From: Ancylostoma caninum
Taxonomy: Eukaryota; Nematoda; Chromadorea; Rhabditida; Ancylostomatidae
Direction of reading: 5' to 3'
Assembly: GCA_037903475.1 (NCBI GenBank)
Contig: JBAJFG010000590.1
Span: forward strand, 248,001 to 312,000
DNA length: 64,000 bases
A program made the position numbers and the translations under genes. Positions within the stretch are counted from its first letter, which is position 1. Every line of letters begins with the position of its first letter. Under the pieces are notes generated by a model. The model saw nothing but the letters and a program-made list of their open reading frames with translations, did no database searches and was not told the DNA's origin. Shown piece by piece: positions 1-11,067 of this stretch.

Positions 1-2210
1 TTCCTAATGCAAAGCGGCCGCCCCGTTTCCCCTATGTATTCGTCCCCGCACGCCTGGCAAGTGATGAGATAAATTGTCCCAGAGATCATACAGTCACCAT
101 CCCTACTATGCGGACAAATAACGCATCCAGGGGTTGTGCAGAAGCGATCATACGCCCGATTGCGAACTAAGTGCCGCTTGAGGTTAGGTGGTGGAATGTC
201 CACCACTCTCACATCATCTTGCAAGCCCGCCTGACGTAGGCGCCTCCGTACCGCGTTACTCACTTCATCCGAGATGAAGGGTAGGCAGAAGGGAATCTTT
301 TCGGAATCATCCGTCAGATGGGCGAGACGGGGGGAGCATTCCCTTACAGGGTAACCATTGGATCTAGCAATTTCGTGTGCCCTGTTTACCGACTCGCTGC
401 GTTCCTGAGCACTGGATGTTAACCTTGTGGCAGTGCGATACGTGTTCCCTATGACTGACCGTTTAACCTTGATGGGGTGTGCAGATAGATAGTGGATTAA
501 GATGTTCTTACTGCTAGGCTTACGATACCATCTAGTTCTATACTCCCCATGGGCCAGGTATACCTGAACGTTCAGGAAGGCCAGCCAGTTGTCCCTGGGT
601 TTCTCCCTGGTGAATTTAATTTGAGGGAACTGCTCGTTCAGGAGGTTAAAACAAGTGTTCATCTCTGTCTGAGTCGGACATACAATGCAACAGTCATCTA
701 TGTAGCGGCAGTACAACAGAGGTTTGCGCTGTAGTAGGGGTTTCTCCACCTTAGACATGAAAACTATAGCCAAGGTAGGTGCCAACCTTTGCCCCATAGC
801 GAGCCCTCTAATCTATTTGTAGTACTGTCCAACCCAACGGAAAATGGAGCAACTTAAAGGCAGCACGACTCGAAATCCTCGACTCGGACCTGAGCTGCGA
901 ACCCTGAAGTAGGCGTCGCGAACATCACGAATCTGCAAGAAACACACACAGTAACAACTTACCTGCAGAAAACGGCGAACTGCCGTAGCGTGCACGCCCG
1001 GTCGGCCAGTGCTTCAGAGGGCCCGACACGCCAGCTTACGCATTTTAACGCATGCGGGCTGCTACCGATTCCCTTTCTCCGTGCTGGGACCAATTTGCGC
1101 ACGCAGGGCGCCGCCGGAACACTCGTCCGCGCACGGAAGGCAGCATCGCGTTTTCCCGGCTTTCTCGGGTGTTTTACCCAATTTCACCACCGGATATGAG
1201 CATTACACCCCCAAAAACCCCAAAATCCGGCGAAATCACAAACGCGATGGTTTCGACGGGTGCTGCCTTTAAGCCCTCTGCTAGTAGCGTCATAATCTGC
1301 CCAATATTAAACCCATACAAGCTTAGGGAGTCTTGATATTCCGTGAGCAGCTCGAAGATAGCCTGCAGCGCGGCATCATTTGGAACGTTAGTGTACAGAG
1401 AAGTCACATCGAACGACTCTATGACACACTCTCGCCCGAAACGTGCGCTGCGTAACTGCTCAAGGAACATGTTGGTATTTGAGAGGTGAGCCGGAACATG
1501 CTTTAGTAGTTGGACGATAATTGTGTTCAACAACCACGAAATCCTATCCGTAGGGCCACCTATCCCACTGATTATGGGTCTAACCTTGTACTCCTTTGGG
1601 TCGCCGGAAGCAAGACCACAATTAGGAGGTTTGTGAGTTTTTATGAGCGTGTAAAGAACGGGACAAACCGGAAGACCGTTCTTGAGGCGGGTAATGATGT
1701 TCTTAGGTATTCCCGCAGATCTAGCTGTTTCTACCCAAACCCTGTTTAGCCGGCGGTATTGCTCTCTGAACTCCGCGGCGGATGATGGCACATATGTTCT
1801 ATCATCCTCTAGATGGCACTTGGTTATTGCCATGTCTAGTTCACGTGACATTACAAAAAACTCCCCTCCTTTGTCGCTGGTGGAGATCTTGATCTTCCCA
1901 GCAGCGCAAAGATCACGTATTTCGCGTAGGCCGCAGCGCTGTGCAGGCGAGAGGTTATTAACAGGTCGTTTTCCCGCATTATGAGCCAATACTGAAAACA
2001 CCGATGTTGTAAATACACGAAACTTAGTGTCTACCGAGGAGTTTGGGTCCTGAGGCTTGAACATTAAGCTAGGGAAGGGAATTGCAGGTAGATTTGTTGT
2101 TGCTGCGGTGAGTTGATCCCGTGCGCGCCCCTCCTCTTTTGCTCGCAATCGCAGGCGCTCATGAACAAATTGGAGGCTGCCAACAATCTTGCGTGTGACC
2201 CGCGGTCCTA
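1..2210 (-). pseudogene. Penelope-like retroelement (RT plus start of GIY-YIG), minus copy, interrupted
   Basis: This is a Penelope-like retroelement polyprotein read on the minus strand; its 3' end lies beyond base 1. Such elements encode a reverse transcriptase related to telomerase and a C-terminal GIY-YIG endonuclease, and act by target-primed insertion in the nucleus. From 2148 down to 1273 the frame carries the PLE RT signatures KTHKP, RPIISG and SFDVTSLYTNVP. After a 411-bp insertion (858-1268) it continues with GLAMGQRLAP and the catalytic YIDD near 690-705. A Cys-rich linker follows, then the GIY-YIG start (IYLITC..CG..YIGETGR) near 1-85. The frame is open upstream of the first Met as far as the junction near 2200. 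Apart from the insertion I see one in-frame TAG, just after QYYK near 822. The element therefore looks recently inactivated rather than ancient. Confidence 0.9.
858..1268. mobile_element. TTAA-flanked TIR element inside the PLE reverse transcriptase
   Basis: A 411-bp non-coding insertion bounded by TTAA at 854-857 and 1269-1272. Its termini are inverted: AGGCAGCAC on the left and GTGCTGCCT on the right, with similarity continuing through TCGAAA. Removing the insertion together with one TTAA joins the two halves of the PLE frame exactly, reading LAEGL then SCSIFRW. TTAA duplication is characteristic of piggyBac-type transposition, so this is probably a non-autonomous piggyBac-like element. No transposase is visible inside; short open frames here are chance. 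Confidence 0.85.
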
Positions 2211-2212
2211 TT

Positions 2213-3039
2213 GATTGAGATGGCGAGAAAACATGGGGAGTATAGAACTAGATGGTATCGTAAGCCTAGCAGTAAGAACATCTTAATCCACTATCTTTCT
2301 GCACACCCCATCAAGGTTAAACGGTCAGTCATAGGGAACATGTATCGCACTGCCACAAGGTTAACATCCAGTGCTCAGAAACGCAGCGAGTCGGTAAACA
2401 CGGCACACGAAATTGCTAGATCCAATGGTTACCCTGTAAGGGAATGCTCCCCCCGTCTCGCCCATCGTAGATCCCGTCTGACGGATGATTCCGAAAAGAT
2501 TCCCTTCTGCCTACCCTTCATCTCGGACGAAGTGAGTAACGCGGTACGGAGGAGCCTACGTCAGGCGGGCTTGCAAGATGATGTGAGAGTGGTGGACATT
2601 CCGCCACCTAACCTCAAGCGGCACTTAGTTCGCAATCGGGCGTATGATCGCTTCTGCACAACCCCTGGATGCGTTATTTGTCCGCATAGTAGGGATGGTG
2701 ACTGTATGATCTCTGGGACAATTTATCTCATCACTTGCCAGGCGTGCGGGGACGAATACATAGGGGAAACGGGGCGACCGCATTAGGATAAAGGAACATC
2801 TGGATGGACTTTGCAAATCAAAATCGTCCACTCCTTTGGGTATTCATCGCAGGCTGTGCCATGAAAACGCTGAAATCCAGATTGGAGTCACGATCTTGTC
2901 ACGTGAGCCCGAAATCATAGCACGCAGAACTTTAGAAGCGTTTTGGATCACGGCCAAAAGCCCAAAAATGAATAGAAAAGATGAGTGCATCGCCATCACA
3001 AACGAGCTCGCTCTGTATCAAAAACTCTGCGGGTTTTGA
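2213..3039 (+). pseudogene. Penelope-like retroelement 3' part with GIY-YIG endonuclease, plus copy
   Basis: A second PLE copy in the opposite orientation to 1-2210, starting inside the post-RT region. Residues encoded at 2235-2786 match, with few differences, the protein encoded on the minus strand at about 1-555, so the two copies form a large inverted repeat. The order is: basic linker, a Cys-rich stretch (CTTPGCVICPH), then GIY-YIG with IYLITC, CG and YIGETGR. A small frameshift at about 2785 (after GRPH) separates this from RIKEHLDG, which continues in another frame to the TGA at 3037-3039 and includes the conserved ARRTLEAFWI block. A few residues (RRSR near 2465-2480) are inserted relative to the minus copy. 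It is 5'-truncated and non-functional, which is typical of PLE insertions. Confidence 0.88.
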
Positions 3040-3253
3040 TCTACGTGGGCGGGTTGTTAAGGCACCTTATAAATCCTTAGGAGCACAGGTCTGGTACTAG
3101 TGGTCCGCTATTCTACCACCGTGTCTGCAACTAAGGTGAGCTCTACCTTATCTGTGTTCATTGTACTGTTTTTGAGTGTACGGCTGGATGAAGGATGTCC
3201 TGTAGAGGGATGAGGCGTTTGAGAGGGTAAATCACTTATGTCTTTGACTTTCC

Positions 3254-3291
3254 AGGCTCTGACGAAGGCGACATCGCCGAAACGTTAGCCT
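3254..3291 (+). ncRNA. Hammerhead ribozyme core at PLE 3' end
   Basis: Read as RNA, this matches the hammerhead catalytic core. Stem I AGGCU (3254-3258) pairs with AGCCU (3287-3291). Box CUGACGA is at 3259-3265, stem-loop II GGCG-ACAU-CGCC at 3267-3278, and GAAA at 3279-3282. The cleavage triplet GUU predicts scission after 3286. Stem III is only the palindrome ACGU, which fits the minimal hammerheads described in Penelope-like elements, thought to act as dimers. Every core position matches consensus. It lies about 215 bp after the GIY-YIG stop. Confidence 0.8.
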
Positions 3292-3329
3292 CAATAAAGA
3301 TCGATAACCATCTTGGCTAACAGCTCAAA

Positions 3330-3814
3330 AGAATCCTACTGTATTCCGAAAGCACAAAGGTAGTTATAGTTCGGCCATTTTTTAGGTGGGTGGCAGGAGT
3401 CCGGACTTTGGGATGACCTCCTGCTATTGTTCTCTTTCAAAAATAACAATTCTCCCATGAAACGAGTTGTTAGAAAGTCTGAAGGTCGAACAACTGCAGA
3501 CTTGCTAGTGTGGACGTTGGTGCTCTTCGCTCAACTCACACAAAATCCATCTACTCACCTTCCCCTTCTTACCAATTTTCTTCAAGTGACGAAACATTGT
3601 TGACTGAATTCCCCGTAATGTCTTGCGCACTTTGCACAAGGTCTGTTTCAACCTGATCTTTCCTGGTGCTTTAGCGATGACCAAATCTCTGACCAACTTG
3701 CAAAGCATTTTCCAGGCTCTCATCTCCGCTCAGAATTCCTAGGAACCTTCCAGCACCTAGCGTTTTAGAGAACATACTCTCCATAAACGCATCATTGATG
3801 TTGTAGGTCGCTCC
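3330..3814. other. No recognisable gene
   Basis: Sequence between the PLE tail and the next dispersed repeat. I see no coding signature or RNA gene. The PLE boundary is probably near 3300-3340 but I could not fix it. Confidence 0.4.
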
Positions 3815-4063
3815 CCTTGTTGATCGTCTAAATTTGATTTCATGAAGCGAAATTCCCCAAAATTTTGCACAGCTCATAGCATTGGTTTTATACCCAAAAC
3901 AGAGCAACGCTGTGACATAGACGCGAGCCAAAAGTGGTATACGTAGCAGATGTTTTAGGCTACCAGCAGACATGAAAACCGTTGCAGGATATCGCAAAAG
4001 CAAGGAGCAAAACGACGTTGAATGGTGAAACTGCCCCGGAACTTTTGCACGCACCTAATACAA
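3815..4063. repeat. Dispersed repeat, copy 1 (partner 24465-24717)
   Basis: About 250 bp that recurs in the same orientation at 24465-24717. Shared blocks include TTGTTGATCGTCTA, CAAAACAGAGCAA, AAAAGTGGTATA and a common end GGAACTTTTGCACGCACC. Both copies stop at nearly the same place, so this looks like one family with a defined 3' end, possibly the tail of a LINE or SINE. Open frames across it on the minus strand are not conserved between copies. Confidence 0.75.
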
Positions 4064-5600
4064 TAAACTTTCATCCACTGAACCACCGCATTTATTGCGT
4101 ATTCGGACTATATAAAGTCCAAGAGTCTAAGGAGCCACCATCCATCGCCAATAAGTCGCCACATCAAACACCTTGATATAATCGATGTAACAAGTTGTTA
4201 CATGACGAAGTGTATCAAGCCTTCTCTGCCAGGACGGGATACTGGATATTGAGGCTGCAACCTTTGATTTTTGCTCGAATAGCCGTGCTGCTGTTCTGCC
4301 ATGAGCTGATGTGATTTGAGTCATGCGTTCATCTGATTGCACACTATTCTTCCCAGAATCTCACTCGTGCACGGGGTGAGGCATACTGTTCTGTGATTCC
4401 GCACATCAGATTTGCAACTTTTTTTTCAAAGAGTGACTGAACTAATCCGAGGCGCCACATGGAAGGAACTTCTCTAAGAAAAAGAATATGATTGAAAGGC
4501 ATAGAAGAGTGGAATTTTGGTGAGACCTAACGAGGCTTTCTTGAGGAAGATGTAAGGAAGATTGCCTGGGGATAATGACGTGCGGAATGGCGAATGAGTA
4601 GGTGTTCCATATACGCAATGGCTGGTGATGTCGATAAACTAAAGCTGTGCCGTAGTGAATTTGGGCAGCTGCCATCTACAATGGATGGCAATTTTTAGGC
4701 TGATTTGAAAAACTGGGCAAATGCTTACGCCTTTTCCAAGAGCGTAAACATTTGCTAAGTTAGAGACATCATTAACATCTAACGAGAAATCGTTACTGCT
4801 GAGAGGGCAGAGCAGAAGTGGATGTCGGTTTCAGAGAGGTCAATTTTGGTCCTGAGGATGCTCATCCATCTAGACACATTTCGTTAACACATTCGCGACA
4901 ACGCAGATTTTCCGCTCAGGGCCACTTTGGACCAAAGCGAGTTTGCGCTTGTTTCTCACCGGAGTTGCGAGAATTAGGGCATATTTGACATGCTGATCAC
5001 AAATATGCCATCTATTTTACTTGGTAAAGGATTCTGTAGTGTTACTGTATGTATACTGTAGAAACTGTAGAAAGACCTTTTTCTTTCAGAATGCAACCAA
5101 AATTTGCACAGGAGGTTAGTTCACATACAGATTAAGAATATGATATCCATTACCTACAGTATCGCGGTTGCTGTAATCATACTGTAGGAACTGTGGGAAA
5201 GGTTTTGAACCAGAATTTGCCCGAAACTGGGGTTATTCTACACTCTGGTCTCGAACATGGCACCTATCTCGAATATGGATCTCAAATACGTGTTTAGTAT
5301 GTCAGAAACCCCCACTTGCCAAAGTTTCACTGAATTTGGTGAAAATAATGCACCTACAGTATGCCTGTAGTAACCTTACAGTACTGCGCTATGGTACAAA
5401 ATGAATGTCAATTTCGTGCTCAGCATTTCAAATAACACCACTTGCCAAGTTTCATTGAATTCGCTGAATAAAATGCATCTACAGTATGCCTACAGTAGCC
5501 ATATGATAGCGCCAAGTAGCTTTAGACTACTGCTCTATGGTGCAGGACTGATGGCCTATTCACCAAAACTAGAGCCTAGACGCTATGCCCGAAAGGTAAT
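4064..5600. other. Unassigned; 5030-5560 holds CTGTAG/TACAGT-rich degenerate repeats
   Basis: I recognise no gene in 4064-5030. From 5030 to 5560 short words such as TACAGTATGCC, CTGTAGAAACTG and CTATGGTACAAAATG recur loosely. Related words reappear at 22990-23450 (ACGGTACAAAACGGATACG twice), so this is a decayed dispersed or tandem family. Confidence 0.45.
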
Positions 5601-5704
5601 TCTACTCATGCCAACTCTTCAGACCTGAGGCAGTCGTCAACAATTTATTTTGTTTGATCAATCAATCATTCCTTAGTTTCATTCAAGAGTTGTTGATTGA
5701 GTCG

Positions 5705-5905
5705 TCTTCTCAGGCAATTCTAGCCCGCGTTTGTTTTGCGGCCGGCCCCAGATCGCTCTCGTGGGCGAATCACAAAAGTAGCGCGGGAGGCACGCCAAGC
5801 GAGCGCGGGCGGATTGCTAAAAAGCAGCTCGGGACTGAGTGTGCGCATGGCGAAGTCCGTCGGAGCACGGAAACAATGCACAATTATCAAAACCCCCTGA
5901 ATTAG
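5705..5905. repeat. GC-rich dispersed repeat, copy 1 (inverted partner 17640-17840)
   Basis: About 200 bp beginning CTCAGGCAATTCTAGC and containing CGGCCGGCCCCAGATCGCTC. The reverse complement of 17640-17840 matches along the whole length. A shorter relative with the same terminal word (AGAATTGCCTGAG) sits at about 7660-7780. It is probably a non-autonomous transposon family; I could not define both ends. Confidence 0.7.
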
Positions 5906-5954
5906 AGAAAACAAGCTTTTTACAAAGCCCAGCATGCTTTCGTTGCGATCTACT

Positions 5955-6032
5955 GTCGAGAGGATTCGAACTTACCTTTCAACTTCCTGTACTGACTGAG
6001 AGTCCGCTGCTTTATCCACTCGGCCATCCGCC
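5955..6032 (-). repeat. tRNA-like sequence (SINE head or tRNA pseudogene)
   Basis: On the minus strand this has a tRNA-like A box (ATGGCCGAGTGGATAAAGC) and a B box (AAGTTCGAATCC). A close relative lies at 19155-19229. The anticodon arm does not form a proper 5-bp stem with a 7-nt loop, so I do not call a functional tRNA. A tRNA-derived SINE head is more likely. Confidence 0.55.
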
Positions 6033-6140
6033 CTGATATCCATATCCACTTTGAGCTTGCTAATGGGTTCATTCTCCATCACCTCGATGCTCCATCGGTA
6101 CGAGTGGGTCCATAGTGAGTCCGTGACGGTCCAACGTATA

Positions 6141-6377
6141 TCGTCTATCCGAAACGACGAGTCCGCCCACGCATGCAGGGACCGAGAGGCGGCGTGGCTG
6201 GGACGGGTGCTATTGGCTGACAAGTCGTCCACGTCACAGCCAAATCATTGGTCAATACCACAAAGATAACGATGAAACGTGATACGCAGATCAGGGATGA
6301 TGAACTGGAGCGCTGGCAAACGTGGCGGCTTCTCGATCCCCGCGTGCATGGGCGGACTCGTCGTTTCGGACAGACTA
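6141..6377. mobile_element. 237-bp TA-flanked TIR element, copy 1
   Basis: Flanked by TA at 6139-6140 and 6378-6379. Inverted ends of about 40 bp contain CCGAAACGACGAGTCCGCCC on the left and its complement on the right (around 6340-6372). A second copy of identical length lies at 29426-29662. TA duplication and short length suggest a Tc1/mariner-mobilised non-autonomous element. No coding capacity. Confidence 0.8.
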
Positions 6378-6669
6378 TACGATTTGGGACTACACCGAAC
6401 TACCAGTACACCAGCTACTACTAGTAACTAACTAACAACAGTTTGCCCGTCTTTGGTATTAAAGCAGACCCAGTGGGAGCGCCTCCTCCCCTCGAGGGCA
6501 CGAGTTCTGGAAATGCTTTATAAAATAAATGAAAAATTCTATTTGCTCATTTTAATTGTTCATTTCTTACCATCATTTTAATAATATTTATTCTTGACAT
6601 TGTAACATTATGATTAGTGTTTTTATTGTTTTCAGTTCCCATCCAAATCTTTAAAGAGAGTGTCTCAGC

Positions 6670-6950
6670 TCAAGGGCCGCATTCGAGATTCCCATCTCAG
6701 TCGAACATACCCGAGCCGCTGAGCACAAAGATGTACTTTAAATTTCGTGGAAACCTCGAAAACTCAATAAGTTACGGGTTTCTTTGGCCGAGAATTTCGA
6801 AATTCTCGGCCAGTGGGCGAGGAGGTTCATTCCGCAGCAAGAGCATGCTGAGGGTGCGGCATGGTTTTTCAACACGGAAATGTTTTTTTTTTGATAATAG
6901 CTGCTGCTGAGAATTTCTTTTAAAGTGCAATCTTAGCTTCTCAGCTCCGC
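6670..6950. repeat. Dispersed repeat, copy 1 (partner 30270-30540)
   Basis: Shares blocks such as GAGAATTTCGAAAT and AATAGCTGCTGC with 30270-30540 in the same orientation. A nearby TTAA-type terminus (CTGCCTTTAAGG at about 7103) matches the AGGCAGTGT end that opens the 30246 copy. Open frames here are not conserved. Confidence 0.6.
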
Positions 6951-7273
6951 TTTTGCTAGGTTCCTTCTCGTCCGCTCCTGTATCTAATTTTGCCTTGAAA
7001 GTAAGAGTTTTTGAGGGTGCTTTCTGACATTGAGCACATCATTGGAATCAGCCCTTCGAGCTGCACCTGAATCTCTGGATATCTCGGTACCCAACGTGAG
7101 GTGAGACACTGCCTTTAAGGTCGCGGAGACCCCACTTTTCCCCACCTTCCCCCACTTTCTGCGCCCGGAACTACTTCCTCCTCATCCTTCCACGCCGCTC
7201 TTTATTTCTTCGTAACATGTGCTAGTGGGTCGAGGTTACCCTCTATGTAGGAACAGATCACCTCATATACTTA

Positions 7274-7419
7274 ATCAGGGCTAGGATTCATGAAACGATA
7301 ACCAAGCTACCCTGTGATAGCGCTATCGGTAATCGAATGGACTACGTGAAGCTAAGAGACGCAGGGCGTCAACGTTTGTTTGCTAGCCTGGTTTCTTCTG
7401 ATAAAGAGTTCATGAATCC
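7274..7419. mobile_element. Short TA-flanked TIR element
   Basis: About 146 bp with inverted ends GGATTCATGAA and TTCATGAATCC, each bordered by TA. The inner parts of the arms are only partly complementary. It abuts the element that starts at 7424. Confidence 0.65.
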
Positions 7420-7423
7420 TATA

Positions 7424-7650
7424 CCAGAACCCCAACAACAAGTTGTCAGCCCTACTTTGCCCTAAAACAACTTTCAGACAACCCTTTAACTAGCAAATCA
7501 TTGTCGACAAGTTTGATGTCATCATGCCATTCAAAAATGATTTGTTGCAACCTTTTCTCCCGACAACTTGTTGACAAACAAGGAGAAGCCAAAATAAGTT
7601 GTCGACAAGCTTTCGGGCGAAGAACCTGTTGACATGAAGAAGTTCTGGCT
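7424..7650. mobile_element. Short GTCGACAAG-type TIR element
   Basis: About 227 bp with ends CCAGAACCCC and GTTCTGG. The interior repeats AAGTTGTCGACAAGC-like palindromic words and matches the first 250 bp of the longer element at 13092-13783 in the same order. It is probably a deletion derivative of that family. Confidence 0.7.
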
Positions 7651-9140
7651 AGTATCTCCCTACAAATACAGCACGCGGGCCGCCGGCTAACAAGCCCCGT
7701 CCACTAATATGGCACGCGGGCCGGCCCCTGGGCCTGAACGCGCCTGCGGAAGGCCCGCTAGAATTGCCTGAGTTGAATAATTTCACGGAGTTTTTCTTTC
7801 CAGAAGTCATGAAGATGGAAACGAGGGGTTGCTGTGCTTCTAATAGCATTAGTAGAGGAGGAAATGGGCTATGTGGACTACTTATTGTAATTGATGTTGT
7901 TCGTGAGAAGGGGTGACTACGGTACACACAGAAAACTGCACAAACTTTTTGGCCAACCAAATAGCTAACCGGAATGACTATGTAGTTTGAGCGGTTTTCA
8001 TAGCAGAACCTTTCAGAGAACCTCATTGGGGTCTGGAATCAACGAACAAAACATTCCACGGAGCTTGAAAGGAACAGAACATCCCAAGAGTTTGTAATGA
8101 GGTTGGTGGTAGTGCCTGTGCGCCACTTAAAAAAAACGGCGATGATTCTCCAGGTTTCCGATGGAACACAGCATCTCTCCCAGTAGAGCTTAGTGCGCTA
8201 AAAGGGACTGTGTGAAGGCAGCACGTGTGACACCAGCAGCACATCGCCTACTCCACGGGAGCGGACGAGATCGCAACAGTTTATGCCTGAGATTAATGCC
8301 ACGAATGTACAGGTAGCCTTTTGCATCCCGTCTTCAACGTACAGAGTTTTTCATGAACAGTCTGTAGTAAAATTCCATAGTGATGAGGTCAAACCCAAAA
8401 CTCGCCGAACGTTCGAGAAACTGATTGTATACGCGCTCACATCAACGCAGTCCAGTACATCATTTCGCGCCACTGCTAAGAGCGCGCGTTTGTGGTAAGC
8501 TGAAAATGTGTTGTGAGATTATCGAGCTAAAATAAACGAAAGCCTTCTCATGTTGCGGAAATATTGGAAGAGTCGAAGGGACGCAGAGGGAGATGCTCAG
8601 TTCATTCTAGGCCCCTGCATCTACCACACTATTCCGGCTCAAAAAGATGGCGTGTAATTCACTTCGTGTGCCATATAGATAAGCACCCAGCAGTGGAGCG
8701 GACGTGAACGATCTGCTGTGCCTTATTGCGTGGACGTGAGCACACATGCGAGTGCCTCATACGTGGTGACGGATTTGGAGTTGTGTTCATCACGTTTTTA
8801 TTGTTTAATGTTGCTGTTTATAGAACTTTACTACGGGTCCATATCTCTTCTACTCGGGGATGAAAGGATATTCTGAGGTCCGATAACCTTGTGTTGTTGA
8901 TAGTTGTTTTTTCGGCTCTACAGTTAGCAAAATTCTGACCAGGTAGGTGGCACTCTTTTGCATAATTCTCAAGCGGACCCATCAAATGTATTGTCCCCAT
9001 ACTTCGGTTTCGAAAGAACTATGGTATATTCAGGGTCTTGTCTTACTTGACTCCGTTGTCGTTAACCATCCGGCTCCAATCAATGTGATTCACCTCTCTT
9101 CATGCTGGACCAAACGAGAATAAAATGAAGAAAGGAAAAT
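7651..9140. other. Unassigned; GC-rich repeat fragment at 7660-7780
   Basis: Bases 7660-7780 are a fragment of the 5705/17640 GC-rich repeat family. I see no recognisable gene in the remainder. Short open frames on both strands lack domain signatures or good splice context. Confidence 0.4.
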
Positions 9141-9152
9141 TCATCAACATAC

Positions 9153-9258
9153 CGCACCACGATTCACGGATTCCATCACGTGTGCAGTTAGATGCTGAGA
9201 ATTCCCGGCACCTTGCCGAGCTGAAGAACTTTTGCCACAAGCGATGGCTGGAAATATC
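9153..9258 (-). CDS. Possible following exon of the 9296-9574 gene
   Basis: Lies between an acceptor (TTTATGCAG) and a strong-looking donor (GTATGTTG at 9152-9147) on the minus strand. All 106 bp are open in the frame that follows phase 0 from the preceding exon. The encoded residues are Cys- and Ser-rich and not recognisable. The 37-bp intron is at the short end for nematodes. The call rests on splice signals and frame only. Confidence 0.2.
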
Positions 9259-9295
9259 CTGCATAAATTTAGCATGCTTTCCATAAGGATTTCAC

Positions 9296-9574
9296 TGCCA
9301 TCTGAATCTCGGAGGTTGCCTTGCGTATATTGTTTAGCAAACATGCATGATTGAAAACAATTTCAACGGAGAGATCTTTCTTTGAGATTTGTACAGAAAC
9401 GGGATCCGCGCGAGCTGCCAAGAACAGTGGTATGTACATCTCAAAACTATCGGGAAAGCTATGGCTTGAGAGGTAGTTGCTGATTAGTTTCTGAGATGTT
9501 AACATGTGCCCCTTTTGTTTGGCGCACAATTGCATATCGATAGAAACTACCACCTTCTTTTGCAGAGATACTAT
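9296..9574 (-). CDS. Possible host exon, hypothetical protein, faint BPI/LBP-like C-terminal resemblance
   Basis: A minus-strand frame that reads like real protein rather than satellite. It follows a plausible acceptor TTTGCACAG, so the exon would begin at 9574 in phase 0. It encodes an amphipathic stretch containing FPDSFEMYIPLFLAARADP and then VSVQISKKDLSVEI. This pattern (FP, then alternating hydrophobics, ADP, a short turn, another strand) loosely resembles the start of the second lipid-binding repeat in BPI/LBP proteins. That resemblance is weak and is an inference. A donor (GCA then GTGAAA) at 9296 and an acceptor TTTATGCAG at 9259 would make a 37-bp intron into 9153-9258. Without splicing the frame stops at 9269. 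No TE family is recognised here. Confidence 0.3.
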
Positions 9575-10079
9575 CTGTGCAAACAAAACGAGCTCGAAAG
9601 GGAAGGAGGACTTTAAAAAAACAGGACTTCAGAAAGGTGGACGAGACGTATCTCTGCATAGATGATCTAGATGTTTCTAGAAAAAAAAGAACGAGAAATG
9701 ACTTTACATCAGTTCGAAACAATGTAAACGTGCCCTCATTTCTCATTGATTGTGTGGTGTACAGAAGCAACTCGTTGAGAGATTGGACCCGTTCTCTAAA
9801 TGGAATCGTTTTCCGCCGATAACAAGCAAAATTCTTGCGAGGCAGAGGCCTTTCAACTGATTCCGAGCAATTTCGAGGAAACTATAGACTTTTGAACTAA
9901 TTCCGAGCAATTTGGAGGAAACGGTCGTAAATCGAGGTGTGTTGTGTGCAGTGTGCACCAAGTACACCATTCACTAAGATTATTTGACGCCTAAAGCTAC
10001 GGTGGAACAAATGTGGTCATGGGAGATCTATCATTCTGTATGGTAAAGTATAATCGATATCGCAGAAAACACGCGCTTC

Positions 10080-10520
10080 CTCGTCGCGGTGGTAACATGT
10101 GAGCAGGGGGGGGAGGAGGCGCAGCTTATCTCTTTTTCTATCAGAAACAGTGCTGCATACGCATAATTGTTGCGTTGCTGCATACCCGCCCTGCAGGCCT
10201 TTCAAGCCTCCAGCGATGCATAGTTGTTGCCTTGTTTACATAGTTTTTTTTATGACAAGTTTCTTTAAGTTTTGTTTTCTGTGATGATTTTGGTGGTGGT
10301 TATGGTTTTCTCGTGAGTTTTTCGTTTGATGGTTTTGTTGATTTCGTGTTTTGCCCACTTTATTGTTCAAGTCTAATAACTCGAGTTTGAGGTGTGGAAT
10401 ACAAATGGAAAATAAACAAAGACAATGAACGGCTGATTGTTGATCACTGTCGTGTGGTCTGAACTTTGGGAAAAACCGCGTGGCACCTGCCCTCATTTTT
10501 ATGATGTATTGACCGGCTAT
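10080..10520. repeat. Dispersed or tandem repeat, copy 1 (partner 11068-11400)
   Basis: About 430 bp repeated in the same order and orientation at 11068-11400. Shared blocks include CAACATGTGAGCAGG-like, GCGCAGCTTATCTCTTTTTC, CATAGTTTTTTTATGA and GGGAAAAACCG. The region lies just upstream of the minisatellite-carrier family at 11560-12109 and may be its 5' part. Confidence 0.7.
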
Positions 10521-11067
10521 CGACGGCAATGCTGCATTCATAGAAGAATTACAGGAGGAAGTCCGTCCTGAAGTACGAATGTTGAGTTGACGCTACGGAG
10601 GCGGATGATCACGCGGTGCCCGAGGCCACCTCATGAGGAGGTGACGGTATATCGGAACAGGAGGGAAACCAGACGACTCAACGATGAGATCGCGTGTTCT
10701 CATCAAAAAAAAAGATTTGGAGAAAAAGATTTGCAAACTAGCGGAGAAAAAGACTTGCCCACCCCGTAGATTCTAAGCAGGACAGATCGAAATGGAGATG
10801 GCAATACTGTGCATATTTTGTGCGACAGTTGGTGTCCACCACTCCGATGGTTGTGGTGTCTACCGCGATATCTAAAAAAAAACGATGTACAGGAGTATTG
10901 AGATGCAACAAACGGACGATGAAATGCCGACACGGCAGTGCCATCAACCATCACATTATGCTTACTGCCGCAAAGAAGAGAAGGCCCATTTCGGTTGATT
11001 GTGTCTATTTTTTGGCAGTGTCCAGTTCTTTTGTGCCACAGGGAGTATCGCGTAAAGACGCAATTCC

